A stretch of 5,095 nt of DNA from an uncultured Oscillospiraceae bacterium (GTDB taxonomy: Bacteria; Bacillota; Clostridia; Oscillospirales; Oscillospiraceae): positions 1 through 5,095 of the forward strand of contig CAAEKI010000194.1 in NCBI GenBank assembly GCA_900756495.1, written 5' to 3'. This document shows, one piece after another, positions 1-5,095 of this stretch; within the stretch, counting starts at the first letter, position 1; the number at the start of each line of letters is the position of its first letter. A program made the position numbers and the translations under genes. The notes below the pieces were generated by a model that was not told where the DNA came from, made no database searches, and was given only the letters and a program-made list of their open reading frames with translations.

Positions 1-581
1 CGCAGCTCGGCGCCGAAGGTGGCCGCGGCCTCCCGGGCCAGGCCGATAACCGAGAGGCAGTCCGGGCGGTTGGGGGTAATTTCAAACTCTACCACCGAGT
101 CGTCTGCGCCGATGAGCTTCCGGATATCCATGCCCACCTCGGCGTCGGGCTCCTCCAGAATCCAGATGCCGTCCTCGACGGCGTAGGGGAAGTCGCGCTG
201 CTCCAGTCCCAGCTCGCTGAGAGAGCAGAGCATGCCGTTGGAGACCTCCCCGCGGAGCTTGCCCTTTTCAATTTTGACGCCGCCGGGCAGCAGGGACTTG
301 TGCTTGGCCACGGGGACCAGATCCCCCTCGTGTACGTTCTGGGCGCCGGTCACAATCTGGATGACCCCGTCGCCCACACCCACCTGACAGATCCACATGT
401 GGTCGGAGTTCTCATGGCGCTTCATCTCCAGCACCTTGCCCACCACAACGTTTTGAATTTCCGCGCCCAAATCGGTGGTGATCTCCACCTTGGAGCCGGA
501 GAGGGTCATGGCCTCGGCAAATTCCTTGTCGGAGGCATTGACGGTGACGAATTCATTGAGCCACTTGCGGGAAAGATTCAT
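1..581 (-). CDS. pheT: Phenylalanyl-tRNA synthetase beta subunit, N-terminal part (runs off the window)
   Basis: Beta subunit of the alpha2-beta2 phenylalanyl-tRNA synthetase, which charges tRNA-Phe in the cytoplasm together with PheS. Only the first 193 residues are present; family members are usually near 800 aa, so the rest lies beyond base 1 and this is a window cut, not a truncation. It opens MNLSRKWLNEFV, typical of bacterial PheT. Residues about 40-150 form the OB-fold tRNA-binding domain (VVVGKV...HENSDHMWICQV, IVTGAQNV, then SNGMLCSLSELGL). Residues 164-186 (VEFEITPNRPDCLSVIGLAR and following) are the conserved entry to the next PheT domains. The ATG at 581 is chosen because AAGGAG on the minus strand (592-597) lies 10 bases upstream. 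An ATG at 588 is out of frame and too close to that site. It follows pheS after an 18-base gap, so the two are very likely cotranscribed and co-regulated by the upstream T-box. Confidence 0.97.
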   Translation of the reverse strand, partial: MNLSRKWLNEFVTVNASDKEFAEAMTLSGSKVEITTDLGAEIQNVVVGKVLEMKRHENSDHMWICQVGVGDGVIQIVTGAQNVHEGDLVPVAKHKSLLPGGVKIEKGKLRGEVSNGMLCSLSELGLEQRDFPYAVEDGIWILEEPDAEVGMDIRKLIGADDSVVEFEITPNRPDCLSVIGLAREAAATFGAEL

Positions 582-599
582 GGTTCATACACTCCTTTC

Positions 600-1625
600 T
601 CAGAACTGCTCGAGGAAGCGGATATCGTTTTCGAAGATGAGCCGCAGGTCGGAGATTTTGAACCGCCGCATGGCCATGCGCTCCAGCCCCATGCCGAAAG
701 CCCAGCCGGTGTAGACCTCGCTGTCGATGCCGCTCATTTCCAGTACCTTGGGGTGGATCATGCCGGCGCCCAGCACCTCAATCCAGCCCTCGCCCTTGCA
801 GGTGGGGCAGCCTGCGCCGCCGCACTTGTGGCACTGGACGTCCATCTCGCAGGAGGGCTCGGTGAAGGGGAAGTGGTGGGGACGGAAGCGGGTGACGGTG
901 CCGGGCCCGTAGAGCTGCTCCATCACGGTATTCAGGGTCCCCTTCAGATCGGCCATGGTGACGCCCTTGTCGATGACCATGCCCTCCACTTGGTGGAACA
1001 TGGGGGAGTGGGTGGCGTCCACCTCGTCCTTGCGGTATACCCGGCCGGGGGCGATGATGCGGATGGGCAGGGGCATGGCCTCCATGGCCCGCACCTGCAT
1101 GGGTGAGGTCTGGGAGCGGAGCATCACGCGGCTGTCCCGGTCAAAATAAAAGGTGTCCGACCAGTCACGGGATGGGTGGCCCTCTTCGGCGTTGAGGCGG
1201 TCGAAGTTGTACTCGGCCAGCTCCACCTCGGGGCCGTCCAGCACGGTGAAGCCCATGCCGACAAAGATGTCCTTGATCTCGTCCAGGGCGATATACATGG
1301 GGTGGCGGTGGCCGATGCGTACAGGGGTACCGGGGATGGTCACGTCCACCGTTTCCGTTTTCAGCCGGCAGTCCAGGGCGGCGGCCTCAAGCTCCCTCTG
1401 GCGGCGCTCCAGCGCCCCGGTCAGGGCCTCCCGGACCTCGTTGGCCAGCTGCCCCATGACGGGCCGCTCCTCGGGGGAGAGCTTGCCCATCTGCTTGAGC
1501 AGAGCGGTGAGGGCCCCTTTTTTTCCAAGATATTTGACCCGAAGGGCGTCCAGCTCCTGGGCGTCTCCGGCCGCCTCCAGCGCGGCCAGAGCTTCTTGGC
1601 GGATTTGTTCCAGTGTCTCCTTCAT
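600..1625 (-). CDS. pheS: Phenylalanyl-tRNA synthetase alpha subunit
   Basis: Catalytic alpha subunit of phenylalanyl-tRNA synthetase: it activates Phe with ATP and transfers it to tRNA-Phe. The 341-residue product has the full family length and aligns from memory with Bacillus PheS throughout. The N-terminal coiled-coil arm covers about residues 1-85 (RVKYLGKKGALT, LANEVREAL). The class II catalytic core follows, with TSPMQVR at 173-179, motif 2 around RVYRKDEVDATH and FHQVEG (195-215), FTEPSCEMDV at 254-263, and motif 3 FGMGLERMAM at 310-319. A four-Cys cluster, C265/C268/C273/C276, matches the CxxCGGxGCxxC segment of Bacillus PheS. A309 corresponds to E. coli Ala294 in the Phe pocket and is the usual alanine. 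The ATG at 1625 is preferred: an in-frame TTG at 1646 would add seven residues but overlaps the GAAGGAG ribosome site (1638-1644) that serves the ATG. It lies 37 bases after the deacetylase gene, with no promoter evident between them. Confidence 0.97.
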   Translation of the reverse strand: MKETLEQIRQEALAALEAAGDAQELDALRVKYLGKKGALTALLKQMGKLSPEERPVMGQLANEVREALTGALERRQRELEAAALDCRLKTETVDVTIPGTPVRIGHRHPMYIALDEIKDIFVGMGFTVLDGPEVELAEYNFDRLNAEEGHPSRDWSDTFYFDRDSRVMLRSQTSPMQVRAMEAMPLPIRIIAPGRVYRKDEVDATHSPMFHQVEGMVIDKGVTMADLKGTLNTVMEQLYGPGTVTRFRPHHFPFTEPSCEMDVQCHKCGGAGCPTCKGEGWIEVLGAGMIHPKVLEMSGIDSEVYTGWAFGMGLERMAMRRFKISDLRLIFENDIRFLEQF

Positions 1626-1662
1626 CTTTGTTCGCTTCTCCTTCAATGATATGTGATGGTGT

Positions 1663-2517
1663 CTATCTGTTCCGTATCTGCCTCCAGAAATCCCTGAGCC
1701 AGGCGGCGGGGCCGAAGCAGTCGGCGGCGGCGGAATCCATTGTTACGGTTTTGCGGGGCAGGCCGTACAGCCCTCCTGACAGATTGGCCGTACCGCTCTT
1801 TACCAGAACGGTAACGGAAAAATGCGCCCGGATAAAATCCTCCGCCCAGGGGTCGGTGGCCCCATAGGGATAGGCCAGGTAACAGACGGGGGAGCCCAGC
1901 TCCCGCTCTATGACGTCAATGCTCTTCTGCAGGTCGGGGAGCACCCGGGCCTCATAGGCCTCGCGGCTCTCGCCGGCCATGCGCTCGATACCGTTGGCGC
2001 CTCCCTGGTCGTAACTGCCGCCACTGCCGTCCAGATTGTGCAGATCGTAGGTGTGGGAGCCCAGCTCCACAAGCCCGGAGGCGTCCATCTCACGGCACAT
2101 ATCCCAGTCCAGATAGGCCTCGTCGTCGGCGTCCACCACCCGTCCCACCACGGCGATGGCGGCTTTCATGTTCTGCTGCCGGAGGATGGGGAAGGCATAG
2201 GTGTAGTTGCTGGCGTATCCGTCGTCAAAGGTGATCATCACGGCCTTCCGGGGCAGCGGATCGCCTGCCGCCAGTTCCCGGGGGAGTACAGAGGCATAGC
2301 CGTGGGCTTTGAGCCATTTCACGTCCTCCTCAAAGCGGCTCACGGTGACGGTCATTCCGTTGACGGGGCCGTCGTCTGGAACGATGTGGTGGTACATCAG
2401 AATGGTCAGGCGCTCTCCCGTACCGGGGAGGAGGCCTGCACGGGCCAGGGACAGAGCTGTGGTTGCCGCAGCGCCTAAAATGAAAAGCAAAAGGATAAAA
2501 AGCCGTTTTTTCCGCAT
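1663..2517 (-). CDS. Polysaccharide deacetylase family protein (NodB domain), membrane-anchored or secreted
   Basis: Predicted metal-dependent carbohydrate-esterase-4 type deacetylase removing acetyl groups from an N-acetylated glycan; the substrate (peptidoglycan, other envelope glycan or exopolysaccharide) cannot be told. The 284-residue product starts MRKKR followed by a hydrophobic stretch at about 6-24, a signal peptide or uncleaved anchor, so it should act outside the membrane. LTILMYHHI at 37-45 is the usual segment ahead of the NodB domain in this group. Motif 1 is TFDDGY (96-101) with D98 and D99; motif 2 is HTYDLH (155-160) with the two metal-ligand histidines; motif 3 is YPYG (216-219). 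All catalytic motifs look intact. The ATG at 2517 follows GGAGGG (2521-2526) by only three bases; it is chosen because it places the signal sequence at the N-terminus. Longer reading to 2655 would run into the T-box RNA. It is the first gene after the Phe T-box and precedes pheS, an unexpected position for an envelope enzyme. Confidence 0.9.
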   Translation of the reverse strand: MRKKRLFILLLFILGAAATTALSLARAGLLPGTGERLTILMYHHIVPDDGPVNGMTVTVSRFEEDVKWLKAHGYASVLPRELAAGDPLPRKAVMITFDDGYASNYTYAFPILRQQNMKAAIAVVGRVVDADDEAYLDWDMCREMDASGLVELGSHTYDLHNLDGSGGSYDQGGANGIERMAGESREAYEARVLPDLQKSIDVIERELGSPVCYLAYPYGATDPWAEDFIRAHFSVTVLVKSGTANLSGGLYGLPRKTVTMDSAAADCFGPAAWLRDFWRQIRNR

Positions 2518-2570
2518 GGTCCCTCCGTTTCCGGTGTGCGGGCGCGGGGAGAGCAGGCCCTTCGGGCAAC

Positions 2571-2607
2571 AAAAAAGCCCCCCGTCCCCCTTGCTGGGAC
2601 GAAAGGC
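2571..2607 (-). terminator. Intrinsic terminator of the T-box leader
   Basis: On the minus strand a 12-bp stem (2596-2607 with 2577-2588, including three G-U pairs) closes a 7-base loop and is followed directly by six T residues (2571-2576). This is a classic Rho-independent terminator. It lies just downstream of the T-box core, and in the known mechanism uncharged tRNA stabilises the competing antiterminator. With tRNA-Phe charged, transcription should end here, 53 bases before the deacetylase start. A small GCCC/GGGC hairpin at 2557-2567 follows it; I assign that no role. Confidence 0.93.
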
Positions 2608-2804
2608 CGAGACCCTCCGCGGTACCACCCGCATTCCCGCGCAGTGCGCGGGCACTTACGGCCCGGTAACGGCGGGCCTTGCCGTCCCTGTCTCCAGGGC
2701 AGCTCCAGGGCGAACCAAACGACACGCTTTAGGACGGCTTGCAGCCGGCGGCCGTCCCTCTCTGAAAAACGCAAACACGCTATTTTCCCCTTCTACGCAT
2801 GTGC
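2571..2804 (-). promoter_or_regulatory. T-box leader (riboswitch) specific for tRNA-Phe
   Basis: Transcribed from the promoter at 2811-2839, this leader senses the charging of tRNA-Phe. The T-box core GGGTGGTACCGCG is complete at 2618-2630 (minus strand). Its TGGT can pair with an ACCA tRNA 3' end, fitting the A discriminator of tRNA-Phe. Going 5' to 3' on the minus strand there are: CAGAGA followed by a 7-bp hairpin (2751-2757 with 2732-2738) in Stem I; a TTC (Phe) specifier codon at 2712-2714, followed by GCCCTGGAG as is usual after specifiers; a 5-bp hairpin with a GAGA tetraloop (2686-2699); a 6-bp hairpin with loop CCGTTAC (2660-2678), typical of T-box Stem III; a perfect 7-bp hairpin (2636-2652); the antiterminator bulge; and the terminator. 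The TTC specifier agrees with the downstream pheS-pheT. The 5' end at about 2804 is estimated from the -10 box. The fold was judged by eye. Confidence 0.95.
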
Positions 2805-2810
2805 CTCCTT

Positions 2811-2839
2811 ATTATATCACAAAAAGAGAAAAATAGCAA
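2811..2839 (-). promoter_or_regulatory. Sigma-A-type promoter of the T-box / deacetylase / pheST unit
   Basis: The minus strand has a -35 box TTGCTA (2834-2839, four of six consensus bases), a 17-base spacer rich in T, and a perfect -10 box TATAAT (2811-2816). Transcription should start near 2804, just ahead of the T-box Stem I. An AAGGAGG directly after the -10 box would be largely outside the transcript and is not taken as a ribosome site. Confidence 0.88.
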
Positions 2840-2846
2840 GATAAAA

Positions 2847-2875
2847 TTGACGAACCACCGCCGCGGGCCTATAAT
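2847..2875 (+). promoter_or_regulatory. Sigma-A-type promoter of the pentapeptide-repeat / MATE unit
   Basis: The plus strand has TTGACG (2847-2852, five of six consensus bases), a 17-base GC-rich spacer and a perfect TATAAT (2870-2875). Transcription should start near 2882, leaving about 28 bases of leader before the ATG at 2910. Its -35 box is 7 bases from that of the leftward promoter, so the two units are expressed divergently from adjoining promoters. Confidence 0.88.
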
Positions 2876-2909
2876 GGTACCTGCACCTGCGGACAAGGGG
2901 GCGGAGCAG

Positions 2910-3530
2910 ATGGAAGGCAATGAGGATCATTTTCTTGCCGCGCTGGCGGAGGCGCGGGAGAATGGAGACTGGATGGAGCTCCAGTCCTTTGTACGCCAGA
3001 AGATTGACGGTGCGGACGCCGCAGAGCTGGAGTTCAGACAGATCCTGTTCCGGGGCTGCCAGTTCACCGGCTGCACCTTTTATAAGGCCAGCTTTTATGA
3101 CTGCCGCTTTGAAAACTGCCGGTGGGTGAGCTGCCGGTTTGAGGGGAGCTATTTCAGGAACGCGGCGTTTGAGGGCTGCCGGGGAGACGGCGCCGATTTC
3201 AGAAGGAGCCACTGGAAGAACTGCAGCGTCAGGGAGACCATCCTGCGCTGCACGAACTTTAAGCAAAGCGTGTGGGAGCGGAGCGAGCTCTCAGACTGCG
3301 ACTTTCAGGAGGCTGCTCTGTCGGAGATCAGGATGGTCAGGCCTGTTTTCCGGCGGGTGGATTTTTCCCGCGCCGACTTTTTCCGCACCATCCTGCGGGG
3401 AGTCGATCTCACTTCCTGCACCATTGACGGCATTTCCCTCTCAGAGGCCTGCGGGGAGCTCAGGGGCGCCAGGATTGACGCCCTCCAGGCCGGCGTGGTG
3501 GCCGGTATTCTCGGGATTGAAGTCGTCTGA
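2910..3530 (+). CDS. Pentapeptide-repeat protein with a Qnr-like C-terminus
   Basis: The 206-residue product is almost wholly a right-handed quadrilateral beta-helix of pentapeptide repeats. A hydrophobic residue (mostly F, L or W) recurs every fifth position from F42 to L177: 28 consecutive pentads, broken only by G92, or about seven coils. The position two before it is often Cys (50, 55, 65, 70, 75, 90, 105, 130, 170). Residues 1-41 form a charged, probably helical cap. The end, LRGARIDALQAGVVAGILGIEVV split as a short helix after the last coil (184-206), resembles the C-terminal dimerisation segment of Qnr proteins, where LQGVKLDNYQ leads to LGIAVIG. Qnr and MfpA mimic DNA and protect gyrase; that role here is inferred only. 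There is no signal peptide, so it is likely cytoplasmic. The ATG at 2910 is preferred, with AAGGGGG (2895-2901) upstream; an in-frame ATG at 2874 overlaps the promoter -10 box and cannot be on that transcript. It is the first gene of the rightward unit, ahead of a MATE exporter. Confidence 0.9.
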   Translation: MEGNEDHFLAALAEARENGDWMELQSFVRQKIDGADAAELEFRQILFRGCQFTGCTFYKASFYDCRFENCRWVSCRFEGSYFRNAAFEGCRGDGADFRRSHWKNCSVRETILRCTNFKQSVWERSELSDCDFQEAALSEIRMVRPVFRRVDFSRADFFRTILRGVDLTSCTIDGISLSEACGELRGARIDALQAGVVAGILGIEVV

Positions 3531-3561
3531 ATCACAGTAAACAGTAAAGCGAGCTGATTGC

Positions 3562-4962
3562 GTGAAGCGGGATCGCACGGAGCTGCTGCTCCGGGAGCCG
3601 AATATCTATAAAGCCTTTTTGATTCTGGCCCTGCCTGTCTTCGGGGCCAATTTCATGAAGGCGTTCAACGAGCTGGTGGACACCTTTTTTATCGGGCATG
3701 TGGCCAATTCGGTGGCCGCCCAGGCGGGCGTGTCTATCTCCTGGCCTCTGCTGAATATTTTCGCCTCTTTTCAGGTGGGCTTCGGCGTGGCCGGCGTGGC
3801 CGTCATCAGCCAGTTCCTGGGGGCGGGCAGGCGGGAGCATGCCAGGGAAAATGCCGGCGTGCTGCTGGCGGTGGCCGTCCTCTTTGGCGCGGCGCTGAAC
3901 CTGCTGCTCTATCTGGCCGCGCCGGCGGTGATGTCCCTTATGGGGGCGGAGGGGGATGTGTTTGCCTGCGCGGCCGCCTATACCAGGGTGCGCTCCTTTG
4001 AATTGATTTTTACCTTCATCTTTGCGGCCTTTCAGGCGGTGCGGCAGGCGCAGGGGGATACGGTGACCCCGGTGATTCTCTCAGTGAGCGCCGTGCTGGG
4101 CAATATCGTGCTGACCGCCGTTTTTGTGCAGGGGCTGGGGCTGGGCGTGGTAGGCGCGGGGGCGGCCACCGTCCTGGGAAACATAGCCATCACGCCGGTG
4201 TGCCTCTATCTCCTGTTTTCGCCCAGACAGGCGCTCTTCCTCACCAGGAGGACGCTGAAGGTCCGCCTGCCCGTGCTGGCGCGCCTGACAAGGGTGGCCG
4301 CTCCGGCGGCGTTCAGTCAGGCCCTCAGCTCCCTGGGCTTTCTGGTGCTCCAGACCGTGATTCTCAGCTATGGGGCCGAGGTGGCCGCGGCCTTCAGTAT
4401 CGGCAACAAGATCTCCAATATCCTGCTGATGCCGGTGCTGGCCCTCGGTTCCGTACTGGCGGCCTATGTGGGACAGAATATCGGCGCCGGCAGCGGGGAC
4501 AGAGCCCGCCGGGCCTATGTGGTCAGCCGAAATCTGGGCTTTTTGATCGCCGTGGCGGGGAGCCTGATTCTCCTGCCCTTCCGGGAGACGCTGGTTGAGC
4601 TGCTCAGCAACGATCCCGCCACCCAGGCCCAGGCCGTGGTGTACATGTTCTGGGTGCTGCTCACCCAGCCCCTGATGGCGCTGTTCCAGAACTACCTGGG
4701 GGTATTCAACGGATCGGGCAGGACCATGTATGCCTTCCTGATGTCCACCTGCCGCCTGTGGGCCATCCGCCTGCCGCTGATTATGGCTTTCCGGAGCCTG
4801 ACCAGCCTGGGGGCCTCCGGCGTGTGGTATGCCATGAACATCAGCAATTTCTTGATTTTGATTTTGGGCGCCCTTCTGTTCCGGCACGTCAGCTTCGCCC
4901 CGTGCAGCGTGGTGGCGGCGGCGGAGCGGGAAGAGGCGCGGACGGGAGTGAGTTCTACATGA
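3562..4962 (+). CDS. MATE-family efflux transporter
   Basis: A 466-residue inner-membrane protein of the multidrug and toxic compound extrusion family, antiporters that export cationic or organic compounds against Na+ or H+. Hydrophobicity read by eye gives twelve membrane segments, roughly at 15-38, 54-84, 95-118, 131-160, 166-189, 193-219, 240-270, 276-305, 317-342, 354-380, 392-411 and 417-441, in two six-helix halves. The first helix has P25 and D40 (LPVFGANF...FNELVDTFFIGHV), matching the proline and aspartate implicated in cation coupling in MATE structures. Other family marks are QAVRQAQGDTVTP (158-170), GNKISNILLMP (281-291) and FNGSGRT (382-388). The substrate cannot be read from sequence; NorM-type relatives export dyes and fluoroquinolones. 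The start is GTG at 3562, because the frame is closed by TAA at 3538 and has no ATG before the first helix. Its ribosome site is weak, so translation may lean on the pentapeptide gene ending 31 bases upstream. Confidence 0.95.
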   Translation: MKRDRTELLLREPNIYKAFLILALPVFGANFMKAFNELVDTFFIGHVANSVAAQAGVSISWPLLNIFASFQVGFGVAGVAVISQFLGAGRREHARENAGVLLAVAVLFGAALNLLLYLAAPAVMSLMGAEGDVFACAAAYTRVRSFELIFTFIFAAFQAVRQAQGDTVTPVILSVSAVLGNIVLTAVFVQGLGLGVVGAGAATVLGNIAITPVCLYLLFSPRQALFLTRRTLKVRLPVLARLTRVAAPAAFSQALSSLGFLVLQTVILSYGAEVAAAFSIGNKISNILLMPVLALGSVLAAYVGQNIGAGSGDRARRAYVVSRNLGFLIAVAGSLILLPFRETLVELLSNDPATQAQAVVYMFWVLLTQPLMALFQNYLGVFNGSGRTMYAFLMSTCRLWAIRLPLIMAFRSLTSLGASGVWYAMNISNFLILILGALLFRHVSFAPCSVVAAAEREEARTGVSST

Positions 4963-5095
4963 GGATAGCTGCGGCTGCACAGATGCGGGAGATGGATCGG
5001 GCTGCCATTGAAGAGCGGGGGATCCCCTCGGTGCTCCTGATGGAGCGGGCGGCCGCCGCCCTGGCCGGGGAAGTAGAGGCGCTGGCCGGGGAGCG
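4959..5095 (+). CDS. nnr: NAD(P)H-hydrate epimerase domain (YjeF_N / Nnr), N-terminal part (runs off the window)
   Basis: The first 45 residues of a probable NAD(P)H-hydrate repair protein. The YjeF N-terminal domain epimerises the R and S forms of damaged, hydrated NAD(P)H; in most bacteria it is fused to an ADP/ATP-dependent dehydratase domain, which would lie beyond the window. The opening MRIAAAAQMREMDRAAIEE followed by RGIPSVLLMERAA matches the conserved start of this family (typically ...EMR.iD..AIe..GIp...LMEnAG). The usual LMENAG appears here as LMERAA. The ATG overlaps the MATE stop codon as ATGA, and GGGAG about ten bases upstream can serve as ribosome site, so the two are probably translationally coupled. 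Whether the dehydratase domain is present cannot be judged here. Confidence 0.88.
   Translation, partial: MRIAAAAQMREMDRAAIEERGIPSVLLMERAAAALAGEVEALAGE

Noticed and set aside
1626..1646. In-frame TTG start that would extend PheS by seven residues.
   Set aside because: The TTG overlaps the GAAGGAG ribosome site of the ATG at 1625, and the ATG gives the normal PheS N-terminus.
2518..2655. N-terminal extension of the deacetylase reading frame to 2655.
   Set aside because: It would translate the T-box terminator and antiterminator and would bury the signal peptide; the ATG at 2517 has a GGAGGG just upstream.
2779..2810. Possible leader peptide on the minus strand: AAGGAGG, then ATG and a six-codon frame (MRRRGK).
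   Set aside because: The AAGGAGG directly follows the -10 box and would lie mostly upstream of the transcript start, and the region is part of T-box Stem I.
2799..2909. N-terminal extension of the pentapeptide protein from ATG at 2799 or 2874.
   Set aside because: Both lie upstream of the predicted transcript start near 2882, and the one at 2874 overlaps the TATAAT box; the extension shows no family features.
3534..3547. Tandem 7-base repeat ACAGTAA between the pentapeptide and MATE genes.
   Set aside because: Only two copies in a short gap with no symmetry or hairpin; likely chance.
4081..4980. Long minus-strand open frame opposite the MATE gene (299 codons), and similar plus-strand frames opposite pheS (300-1106, 1176-1649) and the deacetylase (1822-2478).
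   Set aside because: They are rich in His, Gln, Gly and Ala as expected for antisense readings of GC-rich genes, have no recognisable domain, and lie opposite clearly identified genes.

Overview
The window reads as a chromosomal segment of a GC-rich member of the Clostridia (Bacillota), possibly an Oscillospiraceae-type gut anaerobe. The evidence is a tRNA-Phe T-box leader (a mainly Bacillota regulatory RNA), PheS and PheT resembling the Bacillus type, near-consensus sigma-A promoters, AGGAG-type ribosome binding sites and GC-rich codon use. The genus is inference. I see no mobile element, CRISPR array, tRNA or rRNA.

Layout. Two transcription units diverge from the region at about 2518-2909. 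Leftward (minus strand) run a promoter (2811-2839), a T-box leader with terminator (2571-2804), a membrane-anchored or secreted polysaccharide deacetylase (1663-2517), pheS (600-1625) and the start of pheT (581 to the window edge). Spacings are short: 37 bp from deacetylase to pheS and 18 bp from pheS to pheT. The deacetylase therefore sits between the Phe-sensing leader and the synthetase genes and is probably under the same control.

Rightward (plus strand) run a promoter (2847-2875), a pentapeptide-repeat protein whose C-terminus resembles Qnr (2910-3530), a MATE-family multidrug/Na+ antiporter-like exporter (3562-4962) and, overlapping it by 3 bases, the start of an NAD(P)H-hydrate epimerase (YjeF_N/Nnr, 4959 to the edge). 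The first two are separated by 31 bp and are probably cotranscribed.

How they may work together. The left unit couples Phe-tRNA charging to synthesis of phenylalanyl-tRNA synthetase: uncharged tRNA-Phe favours the antiterminator and read-through. Why a cell-envelope enzyme should share this control is not evident. In the right unit, a possible topoisomerase-protecting pentapeptide protein next to a possible drug exporter suggests a small intrinsic-resistance pair, but that is inference only. Most genes here belong to well-known families. The unusual points are the gene order after the T-box and the pentapeptide/MATE pairing, not an evident new system.
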